This document shows positions 10,400-18,767 of a stretch of DNA of 64,000 nt, piece by piece. The notes under the pieces were generated by a model that did no database searches, had not been told where the DNA came from, and was given only the letters and a program-made list of their open reading frames with translations. Both the position numbers and the translations under genes were made by a program. Numbering within the stretch: the stretch's first letter is position 1; every line of letters starts with the position of its first letter. The stretch comes from Mycolicibacter acidiphilus (GTDB lineage: Bacteria > Actinomycetota > Actinomycetes > Mycobacteriales > Mycobacteriaceae). Location of the stretch: assembly GCF_018455725.1 (NCBI RefSeq), contig NZ_JAHCLR010000001.1, positions 186,001-250,000 of the forward strand. The letters run 5' to 3'.

Positions 10400-12406
10400 A
10401 TGATCTACATGGGGACCAGCAGGAAACAGGCGGGGGAGATCAGTGCTAACGGCAGGTCCGGAGCGCCGCCACCATCGGAGCCCGGGGCGCTCGACGTGCT
10501 GCTGTCGACCCGCAGTCCGTTCCCGCCGATCGACGAGTACGCGTTCCTCTCCGACTGCGAGAACACCTGTCTGATCGCGCCGAACGGGTCGGTCGAGTGG
10601 ATGTGCCTGCCACGACCGGACTCGCCCAGCGTCTTCGGGGCGATCCTGGACCGCGGCGCCGGACACTTCCGGGTCGGCCCGTACGGCCAGAGCGTGCCGT
10701 CGCAACGCATCTACCAGCCCGGCGGGCTGATCGTGGAGACCACCTGGCAGACCGAGACCGGCTGGCTGACCGTGCACGACTGCCTGGTGATGGGCGGCTG
10801 GCACAACACCGACAAACGGTCGCGGACCCACCGCCGTGCGCCGACCGACTGGGACGCCGAGCACATCCTGCTGCGCACCATCCGGTGCGTCAGCGGCACC
10901 GTCGAGGTGGAGGTCAGCTGCGAGCCGGCGTTCGACTATCACCGCCAGGAAGCGCACTGGGAGTACACCGGGGAGGTCTACGAGGAGGCCACCGCCACCT
11001 GCGCGGGCAGCGCCGACGGCAGCCACCCCACCCTGAAACTCACCACCAGCCTGCGACTGGGCATCGAGGGGCCGGAGGCCAACGCCCGAACCCGGATGAC
11101 CGAGGGCGACGAGGCGTTCGTCGCACTGTCCTGGTCACCGCTGCCGGCGCCGCGCACCCAGGAGGAGGCGCTGCGCAAACGGTGGCAGACCGCCGAATGC
11201 TGGCGGCAGTGGATCACGATCGGCAAGTTCCCGGACCACCCGTGGCGCGGCTACCTGCAGCAGAGTGCGCTGGCGCTCAAGGGGCTGACCTACGCCCCGA
11301 CCGGTGCGCTGATGGCGGCGTCCACCACGTCGCTGCCGGAAACACCCGGGGGAGTGCGTAACTGGGATTACCGCTACGCATGGGTGCGGGACTCCACGTT
11401 CGCGCTGTGGGGGCTGCACACGCTCGGACTGGACCGGGAGGCCAACAACTTCTTCCACTTCCTGTCCGACGCGGCGATCGATGCGGATGGCAAAGCGCAG
11501 ACGCTGCAGGTGATGTACGGGGTGGGCGGGGAGAAGACGCTGACCGAGACCGAATTGGATCACCTGTCCGGCTACGACGGTGCACGGCCGGTGCGGATCG
11601 GCAACGGCGCGTTCCGGCAGCAGCAGCACGACGTGTGGGGTGCGATGCTGGATTCGGTGTTCCTGCATGCCCGTTCGCGTGACGAGCATGTGCCCGAACA
11701 GCTCTGGCCGGTGCTGAAGAAGCAGGTGGAGCAGGCGATCGCGAACTGGAAACTCCCCGACCGCGGCATCTGGGAGGTGCGCGGCGAACCGCAGCACTTC
11801 GTGTCGTCGAAGGTGTTCTGCTGGGTGGCGCTGGACCGCGGCGCGAAACTCGCACTGCTGCACGGGGAGAAGGCCTACGCGAAGCAGTGGAACGCGGTCG
11901 CCGACGAGATCAAGGCCGACATCCTGGCCAACGGGGTCGACCACCGCGGGGTGTTCACCCAGCGGTACGGCAGCGACGCACTCGATGCATCGGTGCTGAT
12001 GATCCCGCTGCTGCGCTTCCTGCCGCCCGACGATCCCCGGGTGCGCGCGACGGTGCTGGCGATCGCCGACGAACTCACCATCGATGGACTGGTGTTGCGC
12101 TACAAGGTCGATGAGACCGACGACGGGCTGGTCGGGGAGGAGGGCACCTTCACGATCTGCTCGTTCTGGCTGGTGTCGGCGCTGGTCGAGATCGGTGAGC
12201 TGGTCCGGGCCAAACAGCTCTGCGAACGCCTGCTGGCCTTCGCCAGCCCGCTGCGGCTCTACGCCGAGGAGATCGACACCCGCACCGGCCGGCATCTGGG
12301 CAACTTCCCGCAGGCGTTCACCCATCTGGCACTGATCAACGCCGTCGTGCACGTGATCCGGGCCGAAGAGGACGTGGAGGCCGGTGAGTTCCAGCCCGCC
12401 TATTGA
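10400..12406 (+). CDS. GH15 family trehalase / glucoamylase-like hydrolase
   Basis: The protein has up to 668 residues. It has the N-terminal beta-sandwich and (alpha/alpha)6 barrel layout of family GH15. Characteristic segments are FLSDCENTCLIAPNGSVEW near the start, WDYRYAWVRDSTFALWGL in the middle and GTFTICSFWLVSALVE near the end; general acid/base glutamates of the family lie in RGIWEVRGEPQHF and in this last block. It strongly resembles the mycobacterial trehalase Rv2402 as I remember it, so hydrolysis of trehalose to two glucoses is the likely activity. The start is uncertain: ATG 10400, ATG 10409 and GTG 10496 are all in frame, and homology becomes clear only at LLSTRSPFPPI. zwf1 follows after 71 bases, a sensible partner for glucose use. 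Confidence 0.88.
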   Translation: MIYMGTSRKQAGEISANGRSGAPPPSEPGALDVLLSTRSPFPPIDEYAFLSDCENTCLIAPNGSVEWMCLPRPDSPSVFGAILDRGAGHFRVGPYGQSVPSQRIYQPGGLIVETTWQTETGWLTVHDCLVMGGWHNTDKRSRTHRRAPTDWDAEHILLRTIRCVSGTVEVEVSCEPAFDYHRQEAHWEYTGEVYEEATATCAGSADGSHPTLKLTTSLRLGIEGPEANARTRMTEGDEAFVALSWSPLPAPRTQEEALRKRWQTAECWRQWITIGKFPDHPWRGYLQQSALALKGLTYAPTGALMAASTTSLPETPGGVRNWDYRYAWVRDSTFALWGLHTLGLDREANNFFHFLSDAAIDADGKAQTLQVMYGVGGEKTLTETELDHLSGYDGARPVRIGNGAFRQQQHDVWGAMLDSVFLHARSRDEHVPEQLWPVLKKQVEQAIANWKLPDRGIWEVRGEPQHFVSSKVFCWVALDRGAKLALLHGEKAYAKQWNAVADEIKADILANGVDHRGVFTQRYGSDALDASVLMIPLLRFLPPDDPRVRATVLAIADELTIDGLVLRYKVDETDDGLVGEEGTFTICSFWLVSALVEIGELVRAKQLCERLLAFASPLRLYAEEIDTRTGRHLGNFPQAFTHLALINAVVHVIRAEEDVEAGEFQPAY

Positions 12407-12450
12407 CCTGTACCGGCCCGCCCCCGGACAGGGCGACGCCACCGCGTGGG

Positions 12451-12456
12451 TAGGGT
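12451..12456 (+). promoter_or_regulatory. Candidate -10 element for zwf1
   Basis: TAGGGT fits TANNNT. Transcription would start near 12463, just ahead of the GAGAGGGGG ribosome-binding site of zwf1. Confidence 0.5.
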
Positions 12457-12477
12457 GCAAACCGAGAGGGGGCAACC

Positions 12478-13926
12478 ATGGTCAGTAGTCGTCGGGCAGC
12501 TTCCAACGCCGCACCGCACGTCGTCGTTTTATTCGGTGCCACGGGCGATTTGGCGCGGCGCAAGCTGCTTCCGGGCCTGTTCCACCTGTCGATGTCCAAG
12601 CTCGCGCCGCAGCTGCGGATCGTCGGCACTTCGCTGGACGAGCTCGATGACGACGGGTTCCGCAAGATCGCATCCTCGGCGTGCGAGCAGTTCTCGCGCG
12701 GCGGGGAGTCGGCGGCCGAACGGGACGGCTGGGCGCAGAACCTCACCTACGTGCCGCAGAGCGCCGGACCGGAGGCGCTGGCGGCGGCGGTGCGGGCGCA
12801 GGCCGAACAACTCGACGGAGATCCGAGGCTGCTGCACTACCTGAGCGTGCCGCCGGCCGCGGCGATCCCGGCGATCCGGATGCTGGAGGAAGCCAAGCTG
12901 GTTGACGGCGCGGCGGTGATCATGGAGAAGCCGTTCGGCACCGACCTCGCCAGCGCGGTCGCGCTGAACGCCTCGATCCACGAGACGTTCGACGAGTCCC
13001 AGGTCTTCCGCATCGACCACTTCCTCGGCAAGGAACCGGCGCAGAACATCCTGGCGTTCCGCTTCGCTAACGGCCTGTTCGAGCCGATCTGGAACCGGAC
13101 GTTCATCGACCACATCCAGATCGACATCCCGGAGAAGCTGTCCCTGGAGGGTCGGGCCGCCTTCTACGAGCCGACCGGGGCGTTCAAGGACATGGTGGTC
13201 ACCCACCTGTTCCAGGTGCTGGCGTTCGTCGCGATGGAGGCGCCCACCGAACTGGCCTCGGATGCGATCAGCGTCGAGAAGAACAAGGTCTTCCGGTCGA
13301 TGGTGCCGCTGGATCCGCGCAACGTGGTGCGCGGCCAGTACCGCGGCTATCGCGACGAGCCGGGGGTGGCCCCGGACTCCGACACCGAGACGTTCATCGC
13401 GCTGAAATGCGAGATCGACAACTGGCGCTGGGCCGGGGTGCCGTTCTACCTGCGCACCGGCAAGTGCCTGGCGCAGGGCCAGCGGATCATCTCGATCGCG
13501 TTCCGGGAACCGCCGCGCAGCATGTTCCCGACGGGTTCGGGCGTCGGCGCGCACGGGCCGGACCACCTGACGTTCGACCTGGCGGATCAGTCGAAGCTGT
13601 CACTGTCGTTCTACGGCAAGCGTCCCGGCCCCGGCATGAAGCTCGACAAGCACAGCATGCAGTTCGAGATGGCCGAGACGGAGTCGGCCGGCGACGTGCT
13701 GGAGGCGTACGAGCGGCTGATCCTGGACGCCATGCACAACGACCACACGCTCTACACGCACGCGCAGGGCATCGAACGGCTCTGGGAGGTCTCCGCGCCG
13801 CTGCTGGACGACCCGCCGCCGGTGCACGGCTACGACATCGGCTCCTGGGGGCCGAACGCCATCCACCAGCTGATCGCACCGCACGCCTGGCGGCTGCCGT
13901 TCGATCGGACCTGGCGCGGCAAGTAG
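12478..13926 (+). CDS. zwf1: Glucose-6-phosphate 1-dehydrogenase, first copy
   Basis: The protein has 482 residues and oxidises glucose-6-phosphate to 6-phosphogluconolactone. The dinucleotide motif FGATGDLARRKLLPGL begins near residue 18. The substrate/active-site motif RIDHFLGKEPAQNIL is at about residues 178-192, and IEKNKVFRSMVPLD and WAGVPFYLRTGKCL follow as in other family members. The ATG has GAGAGGGGG seven bases upstream. A second, longer G6PD (zwf2) sits with opcA near the other end of the window. The two differ clearly in sequence, so they are paralogues and not a recent duplication. The downstream gene converges on it, with 10 bases between stops. Confidence 0.95.
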   Translation: MVSSRRAASNAAPHVVVLFGATGDLARRKLLPGLFHLSMSKLAPQLRIVGTSLDELDDDGFRKIASSACEQFSRGGESAAERDGWAQNLTYVPQSAGPEALAAAVRAQAEQLDGDPRLLHYLSVPPAAAIPAIRMLEEAKLVDGAAVIMEKPFGTDLASAVALNASIHETFDESQVFRIDHFLGKEPAQNILAFRFANGLFEPIWNRTFIDHIQIDIPEKLSLEGRAAFYEPTGAFKDMVVTHLFQVLAFVAMEAPTELASDAISVEKNKVFRSMVPLDPRNVVRGQYRGYRDEPGVAPDSDTETFIALKCEIDNWRWAGVPFYLRTGKCLAQGQRIISIAFREPPRSMFPTGSGVGAHGPDHLTFDLADQSKLSLSFYGKRPGPGMKLDKHSMQFEMAETESAGDVLEAYERLILDAMHNDHTLYTHAQGIERLWEVSAPLLDDPPPVHGYDIGSWGPNAIHQLIAPHAWRLPFDRTWRGK

Positions 13927-13936
13927 CCGCGCGGGC

Positions 13937-14263
13937 TCAGCGCTGCGGCAGGCTGTCCAGTAGCGACCGGCAGCTCGACCGGTTGGAGTGGTGCGGCAGC
14001 TTGGCGCAGGCATCCCGGGCGACGCGCTCGGCGTCATCGGGGCTCTGGGTGGTCCCGTCGTCCTTCTGCCACGTGTAGCCCCGCAGGTTGTCGGCCAGGC
14101 AGCGCAGGCCCTCGCCGGCGGTGCTGGTGGTGGTCAGGTTCAGCTCACTGCTGTTGCAGTCGGTGCCGGCGGTGGGTTCGTCGGCCCGGGCGGTGGCCGG
14201 TGACACGATCGCACAGGCCGCGACCAGCGCTGCGGCGGAACCGAGAATCTGCGTCCACTTCAT
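13937..14263 (-). CDS. Small secreted four-cysteine protein, unknown function
   Basis: The protein has 108 residues. The signal peptide MKWTQILGSAAALVAACAIVSPATARA is probably cleaved before DEPTAG. The mature part has four cysteines (in TDCNSSEL, LRCLADN, ARDACAKL and RSSCRSLL), so two disulfides are likely. The segment DDAERVARDACAKL looks helical. I do not recognise a named family, although small exported four-cysteine proteins of the DUF732 kind occur widely in mycobacteria. A TACCAT -10 lies eight bases before the ATG, so transcription would begin almost at the start codon. Confidence 0.78.
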   Translation of the reverse strand: MKWTQILGSAAALVAACAIVSPATARADEPTAGTDCNSSELNLTTTSTAGEGLRCLADNLRGYTWQKDDGTTQSPDDAERVARDACAKLPHHSNRSSCRSLLDSLPQR

Positions 14264-14271
14264 GATCGGCG

Positions 14272-14277
14272 ATGGTA
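14272..14277 (-). promoter_or_regulatory. Candidate -10 element for the four-cysteine protein
   Basis: TACCAT on the minus strand lies eight bases before the ATG at 14263, consistent with an almost leaderless transcript. Confidence 0.5.
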
Positions 14278-14618
14278 TCCGACCGTCCGCGGCGGTGCCT
14301 GCGCGCCGCTGAGCGGGGGTCCGGATCCATGGAGCCGGCGTAGGACGTGCGGCGACACGCGCGACACGCCGTGAGCGGTGAAATCAATGCCGGTTCGGGT
14401 GCGGACAGCCTTCGACCGCCCGGTGACCGGGCGGCCGGGCCGACGGCACCATCCCGACTTTCCGAGGAAAACCGCAGGTGGGATCGGTGTTTGCGGGTCG
14501 ATCGCCCGCTGTGACGCCGGGTGTGGCGGCAGCCGGCGGGGCGACCGGCGGGGCTCGGCGGGAAGCGCTCCACGACGCCGCACGCTGGGGGTTTGTAGCC
14601 GGAATCGGGGGGTGGGGT

Positions 14619-14624
14619 TAGATT
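14619..14624 (+). promoter_or_regulatory. Candidate -10 element for mihF
   Basis: TAGATT fits TANNNT. The possible -35 TTGTAG at 14593-14598 is spaced slightly long (20 bases). Confidence 0.4.
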
Positions 14625-14723
14625 TCGTCAGACGGCGTGAGTACGGTCGTCGTCGCTGGCTGGAGTACCCGGCCCAGACAACCGAACATCGACAGGTGTC
14701 GATGCTGATGAGACGGAGGAATC

Positions 14724-15041
14724 GTGGCCCTTCCCCAGTTGACCGACGAGCAGCGCGCCGCCGCGTTGGAGAAGGCTGCGGCCGCGCGTCGGGCCCGAGC
14801 CGAGCTCAAGGACCGGCTCAAGCGCGGCGGCACCAACCTCAAGCAGGTGCTCAAGGACGCCGAGACCGATGAGGTTCTGGGCAAGATGAAGGTCTCGGCG
14901 CTGCTCGAGGCGTTGCCGAAGGTCGGCAAGGTCAAGGCGCAGGAGATCATGACCGAGCTCGAGATCGCCCCCACCCGCCGCCTGCGTGGCCTGGGCGACC
15001 GGCAGCGCAAGGCGCTGCTGGAGAAGTTCGACTTCTCCTAA
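14724..15041 (+). CDS. mihF: Mycobacterial integration host factor (mIHF)
   Basis: The protein has 105 residues and is a nucleoid-associated protein of the actinobacterial IHF family, unrelated to E. coli IHF. An N-terminal helix rich in Ala, Arg and Lys ([18 protein letters not shown]) is followed by the helix-two-turn-helix-like DNA-binding part ([28 protein letters not shown]). In mycobacteria it bends DNA and is essential. The start is GTG with GGAGGA four bases upstream. gmk begins ten bases after the stop, the conserved mihF-gmk-rpoZ order. Confidence 0.96.
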   Translation: MALPQLTDEQRAAALEKAAAARRARAELKDRLKRGGTNLKQVLKDAETDEVLGKMKVSALLEALPKVGKVKAQEIMTELEIAPTRRLRGLGDRQRKALLEKFDFS

Positions 15042-15051
15042 CCTGACTACG

Positions 15052-15669
15052 GTGAGTGCCGGCAGCGGACCGGGCAGCGTAGGTGACCGGGCCCCCACAG
15101 CGGGGCGCGTGGTCGTGCTGTCCGGTCCGTCTGCGGTCGGCAAATCGACGGTGGTTCGCTGCCTGCGTGAGCGGATTCCGAACCTGTACTTCAGCGTCTC
15201 GGCGACCACCCGGGCCCCGCGGCCCGGCGAGGTGGACGGCGTCGACTACCACTTCGTGACCGCCGAGGAGTTCGGTCGGCTGATTGAATCGGATCAGCTG
15301 CTGGAGTGGGCCGACATCCACGGCGGGTTGCAGCGGTCCGGCACCCCGGCGGCCCCGGTGGCCGATGCCACGGCGGCCGGGCGCCCGGTGCTGATCGAGG
15401 TCGACCTGGCCGGAGCCCGGGCCATCAAGCGGGCCCTCCCGACGGTGCTCACGGTGTTCCTGGCACCGCCGGATTGGGAGACGCTGCAGGCTAGACTGGT
15501 CGGCCGCGGCACCGAATCCGCGGAGGTGCGGGAGCGCCGGCTGGGCACCGCCCGCACCGAGTTGGCGGCCCAGGGCGACTTCGATCGGGTCGTCGTGAAC
15601 CGCCGATTGGAAAATGCCTGCTCAGAATTGGTATCGTTGCTGATGGGAACTGCGCCGGACCCGACGTGA
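15052..15669 (+). CDS. gmk: Guanylate kinase
   Basis: The protein has 205 residues and phosphorylates GMP to GDP. The P-loop [18 protein letters not shown] is at about residues 22-39. The GMP-binding segment [21 protein letters not shown] and the lid-side [15 protein letters not shown] are present. The residues after [14 protein letters not shown] differ from the YGT of E. coli enzymes, in line with what I remember of mycobacterial homologues. An upstream in-frame ATG at 14986 lies inside mihF and would add unrelated residues, so I chose GTG 15052. It is co-directional with mihF (10 bases away) and rpoZ. Confidence 0.94.
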   Translation: MSAGSGPGSVGDRAPTAGRVVVLSGPSAVGKSTVVRCLRERIPNLYFSVSATTRAPRPGEVDGVDYHFVTAEEFGRLIESDQLLEWADIHGGLQRSGTPAAPVADATAAGRPVLIEVDLAGARAIKRALPTVLTVFLAPPDWETLQARLVGRGTESAEVRERRLGTARTELAAQGDFDRVVVNRRLENACSELVSLLMGTAPDPT

Positions 15670-15744
15670 GCGGCCCCGGCAGCACCGGACGCAACCAGAA
15701 GTCTTGAAAACTCAGCACTATTTATCGCCAGGAGATTGTCTTCA

Positions 15745-16056
15745 GTGAGCACCTCGCAGGCCGGCACGGCCACCGAAACCGAGTTCGACCCGGCGCTGAT
15801 CGGCGGCTATGACACGCCGCTGGGCATCACCAACCCGCCGATCGACGAGTTGCTGCAGCGTGCGTCGAGCAAGTACGCCCTGGTGATCTACGCAGCCAAG
15901 CGCGCCCGGCAGATCAACGACTACTACAACCAGCTCGGGGAGGGCATCCTCGAGTACATCGGGCCGCTGGTGGAGCCCGGCCTGCAGGAGAAGCCGCTGT
16001 CGATCGCACTGCGTGAGATCCACGGCGACCTGCTCGAATACACCGAAGGCGAGTAG
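15745..16056 (+). CDS. rpoZ: RNA polymerase omega subunit
   Basis: The protein has 103 residues. Omega helps assemble and stabilise the beta-prime subunit of RNA polymerase. The conserved core [36 protein letters not shown] and [20 protein letters not shown] is complete. A TTG at 15736 is also in frame, but GGAG at 15731-15734 would be only one base from it. It lies ten bases before GTG 15745, so the GTG is preferred. gmk is 75 bases upstream and coaBC 12 bases downstream. Confidence 0.95.
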   Translation: MSTSQAGTATETEFDPALIGGYDTPLGITNPPIDELLQRASSKYALVIYAAKRARQINDYYNQLGEGILEYIGPLVEPGLQEKPLSIALREIHGDLLEYTEGE

Positions 16057-16068
16057 CAGGAAGCGTCG

Positions 16069-17328
16069 GTGGACGGTAAACGCGTCGTAGTCGGCGTCTC
16101 CGGGGGCATCGCCGCCTACAAGGCGTGCACCGTGGTGCGGCAGCTCGCCGAAGCCGGCCATGAGGTGCGGGTCATCCCCACCGAGTCGGCGCTGCGGTTC
16201 GTCGGGGCTGCCACCTTCGAGGCGCTGTCCGGGCACCCGGTGCAGACCGGGGTCTTCGACAACGTCTCCGAGGTTCCGCACGTCGCCATCGGCCAGCAGG
16301 CCGACCTGGTGGTGGTGGCACCGGCCACCGCGGATCTGCTGGCCCGCGCCGTCGCCGGTCGCGCCGACGACCTGCTGACCGCCACCCTGCTCACCGCCCG
16401 CTGCCCGGTGCTGTTCGCACCGGCCATGCACACCGAGATGTGGCAGCACCCGGCCACGGTCGCGAATGTCGCCACCTTGCGTCAGCGCGGTGCCGTCGTC
16501 CTCGAACCCGCCTCAGGCCGGCTCACCGGCACCGACAGCGGCGCCGGCCGCCTGCCAGAGGCCGAGGAGATCAACACGTTCGCGTCGCTGCTGCTGGAGC
16601 GGTCCGACGCCCTGCCGCACGACCTGGCCGGCCGCCGGGTGCTGGTCACCGCCGGCGGCACCCGCGAGCCGATCGACCCGGTGCGCTTCATCGGCAACCG
16701 CAGCTCAGGGAAGCAGGGATACGCGGTCGCCCGGGTGGCCGCGCAGCGCGGCGCCGAGGTCACGCTGATCGCCGCGCACACAGCAGGCCTGATCGACCCG
16801 GCCGGCGTCGAGATGGTGCACGTCAGCTCGGCCCAGCAACTGCGCGACGCGGTCTCCAAGCACGCCCCGGAAGCCCACGTGCTGGTGATGGCGGCCGCGG
16901 TCGCCGATTTCCGGCCCGCGCAGATGGCCCAAGCCAAGATCAAGAAGGACACCCCGGACAACCCCGACTCCACCGCGGCGCCCACCATCGAACTGGTCCG
17001 CAACGACGACGTGCTGGCCGGTGCGGTGCGGGCGCGTGCCGACGGCCAGCTGCCCAACATGGCCGCGATCGTCGGCTTTGCCGCCGAGACCGGCGACGAG
17101 CACGGCGACGTGCTGTTCCACGCCCGGGCCAAGCTGCGCCGCAAAGCCTGCGACCTGCTGGTGGTCAATGCGGTGGGGGATGGCCGGGCGTTCGAGGTCG
17201 ACCACAACGACGGATGGTTGCTGGCCGCCGACGGGACCGAATCGGCACTGGAGCCCGGATCGAAGACGCTGATGGCCAGCCGGATCGTGGACGCGATCGC
17301 GGAGTTCCTGCACGGGCACGACTGTTAG
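16069..17328 (+). CDS. coaBC: Bifunctional phosphopantothenoylcysteine decarboxylase / phosphopantothenate-cysteine ligase
   Basis: The protein has 419 residues and carries out two steps of coenzyme A synthesis. The N-terminal CoaC flavoprotein domain begins VVVGVSGGIAAYKA and has the active-site region VPHVAIGQQADLVVVAPATA. Its PxMNxxMW-type motif reads PAMHTEMW, with His in place of Asn. The CoaB domain from about residue 190 (RRVLVTAGGTREPIDPVRFI) holds the nucleotide motif NRSSGKQGYAVA and KIKKDTPDNP. The E. coli clamp sequence ACGD is replaced by GTDSGAGR, so the clamp cysteine is not at its usual place. I recall similar changes in other mycobacteria. GTG start with AGGAAG upstream. Confidence 0.94.
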   Translation: MDGKRVVVGVSGGIAAYKACTVVRQLAEAGHEVRVIPTESALRFVGAATFEALSGHPVQTGVFDNVSEVPHVAIGQQADLVVVAPATADLLARAVAGRADDLLTATLLTARCPVLFAPAMHTEMWQHPATVANVATLRQRGAVVLEPASGRLTGTDSGAGRLPEAEEINTFASLLLERSDALPHDLAGRRVLVTAGGTREPIDPVRFIGNRSSGKQGYAVARVAAQRGAEVTLIAAHTAGLIDPAGVEMVHVSSAQQLRDAVSKHAPEAHVLVMAAAVADFRPAQMAQAKIKKDTPDNPDSTAAPTIELVRNDDVLAGAVRARADGQLPNMAAIVGFAAETGDEHGDVLFHARAKLRRKACDLLVVNAVGDGRAFEVDHNDGWLLAADGTESALEPGSKTLMASRIVDAIAEFLHGHDC

Positions 17329-17346
17329 CGGCACTGCTACGGTGGT

Positions 17347-17369
17347 GGCCTGACGTTTGGGGGCAGGCC
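17347..17369 (+). terminator. Small hairpin after coaBC
   Basis: GGCCTG (17347-17352) pairs with CAGGCC (17364-17369) across an 11-base loop. It lies 18 bases after the coaBC stop and before the metK -10. It is a weak terminator or attenuator candidate. I could not match it to a known SAM riboswitch class. Confidence 0.3.
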
Positions 17370-17397
17370 GGGGGGCGACGCCGGGACCGATGAACGT

Positions 17398-17403
17398 TAT
17401 ATT
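17398..17403 (+). promoter_or_regulatory. Candidate -10 element for metK
   Basis: TATATT lies in an AT-rich patch of an otherwise GC-rich gap. A start near 17410 would give a leader of about 40 bases containing GAAGGGTG. Confidence 0.5.
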
Positions 17404-17450
17404 TTCCGAGCCTAATTTTTCACGGTGCGCAAGCACGGAAGGGTGACATT

Positions 17451-18662
17451 GTGAGCGAACATCGTCGGCTGTTCACCAGTGAGTCGGTGACCGAAGGACA
17501 TCCCGACAAGATCTGTGACGCGATCAGCGACTCGGTGCTCGACGCACTGCTGGCCGGCGACCCGAAGTCGCGCGTGGCGGTGGAGACCCTGGTCACCACC
17601 GGCCAGGTGCACGTGGTGGGCGAGGTGACGACCAGCGCCAAGGAGGCGTTCGCCGACATCACCAACACCGTGCGCGAGCGCATCCTGGAGATCGGCTACG
17701 ACTCCTCGGAGAAGGGCTTCGACGGCGCGTCCTGCGGCGTGAACATCGGTATCGGCGCCCAGTCGCCGGACATCGCGCAGGGTGTCGACACCGCGCACGA
17801 GGCACGCGTGGAGAAGGCCTCCGACCCGCTGGATGCCCAGGGCGCCGGCGACCAGGGCCTGATGTTCGGTTACGCCATCGCCGACACGCCCGAGTTGATG
17901 CCGCTGCCGATCGCGCTGGCCCACCGGCTGGCCCGGCGGCTGACCGAGGTGCGCAAGAACGGCGTGCTGCCGTACCTGCGCCCGGACGGCAAGACCCAGG
18001 TCACCGTCGAGTACGACGGCCACACCCCGGTGCGGCTGGACACCGTGGTGGTGTCCACCCAGCACGCCGACGGGATCGACCTGGACGCCCAGTTGGCCCC
18101 GGAGATCAAAGAGGCCGTGATCGACAGCGTGCTGCGCGACCTCGGCCACGAGACCATGGACACCTCCAAGGTGCGACTGCTGATCAACCCGACCGGCAAG
18201 TTCGTCGTCGGCGGGCCGATGGGCGACGCCGGTCTGACCGGCCGCAAGATCATCGTCGACACCTACGGCGGCTGGGCGCGGCACGGTGGCGGCGCGTTCT
18301 CCGGCAAGGACCCGTCAAAGGTGGACCGCTCGGCGGCCTACGCCACCCGCTGGGTCGCCAAGAACATCGTCGCCGCCGGACTGGCGCAGCGCGTCGAGGT
18401 GCAGGTCGCCTACGCGATCGGCAAGGCCGCCCCGGTCGGGCTGTTCGTGGAGACGTTCGGCACCGAGACCGTCGACCCGGTCAAGATCGAGAAGGTGATC
18501 GGCGACGTGTTCGACCTGCGGCCGGGTGCGATCGTGCGCGACCTGGAGCTGCTGCAGCCGATCTACGCGCCGACTGCGGCCTACGGCCACTTCGGCCGGA
18601 CCGACATCGACCTGCCGTGGGAGCGGCTGAACAAGGTCGACGAGCTCAAGCGCGCGATCTAG
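17451..18662 (+). CDS. metK: S-adenosylmethionine synthase
   Basis: The protein has 403 residues and makes SAM from methionine and ATP. The N-terminal signature [19 protein letters not shown], the central [12 protein letters not shown] and the loop [19 protein letters not shown] are all intact. Three structural repeats give the full family length. The start is GTG, about five bases after GAAGGGTGA. It has its own candidate promoter in the 122-base gap after coaBC. It ends 42 bases before a strong hairpin and faces the convergent CHAP gene. Confidence 0.98.
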   Translation: MSEHRRLFTSESVTEGHPDKICDAISDSVLDALLAGDPKSRVAVETLVTTGQVHVVGEVTTSAKEAFADITNTVRERILEIGYDSSEKGFDGASCGVNIGIGAQSPDIAQGVDTAHEARVEKASDPLDAQGAGDQGLMFGYAIADTPELMPLPIALAHRLARRLTEVRKNGVLPYLRPDGKTQVTVEYDGHTPVRLDTVVVSTQHADGIDLDAQLAPEIKEAVIDSVLRDLGHETMDTSKVRLLINPTGKFVVGGPMGDAGLTGRKIIVDTYGGWARHGGGAFSGKDPSKVDRSAAYATRWVAKNIVAAGLAQRVEVQVAYAIGKAAPVGLFVETFGTETVDPVKIEKVIGDVFDLRPGAIVRDLELLQPIYAPTAAYGHFGRTDIDLPWERLNKVDELKRAI

Positions 18663-18673
18663 TCACCCAGCAG

Positions 18674-18689
18674 TCCCGCGCAAGCGGGA
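18674..18689. repeat. Short GCAA-tetraloop hairpin downstream of metK
   Basis: TCCCGC-GCAA-GCGGGA forms a perfect six-base stem with a GNRA tetraloop and is followed by GGTGCCCCCAG. I recall this hairpin plus GGTGCCCCCA as a recurrent intergenic motif in mycobacteria. A similar GGGTGCCCCCA lies at about 58600. Confidence 0.5.
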
Positions 18690-18704
18690 GGTGCCCCCAG
18701 CCGA

Positions 18705-18734
18705 AGCCCCCGTTTCGCCGCCGAAACGGGGGCT
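18705..18734. terminator. Strong symmetrical terminator between metK and the CHAP gene
   Basis: AGCCCCCGTTTCG (18705-18717) and CGAAACGGGGGCT (18722-18734) form a perfect 13-base stem with a CCGC loop. It sits between two convergent genes and reads the same in either direction, so it could terminate both. There is no long U tract. Confidence 0.75.
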
Positions 18735-18767
18735 CTGGCGTCTGTGGCGTCTGCTCGCGTCGACCGG

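Larger units (their letters stand above)
14264..14723. other. Intergenic region of about 460 bases upstream of mihF
   Basis: The region separates the leftward cysteine-rich protein from mihF. Near the left edge a minus-strand TACCAT (14272-14277) suits the cysteine-rich gene. On the right, TTAGATT at 14618-14624 is a fair -10 for mihF, with TTGTAG 19-20 bases before it, giving a leader of about 90 bases. The short open frames inside have no supporting signals. I see no RNA gene. Confidence 0.5.

Noticed and set aside
17329-17450. Possible SAM riboswitch before metK
   Set aside because: Only one short hairpin is visible. The conserved cores of the SAM classes I know, including SAM-IV, are not recognisable.
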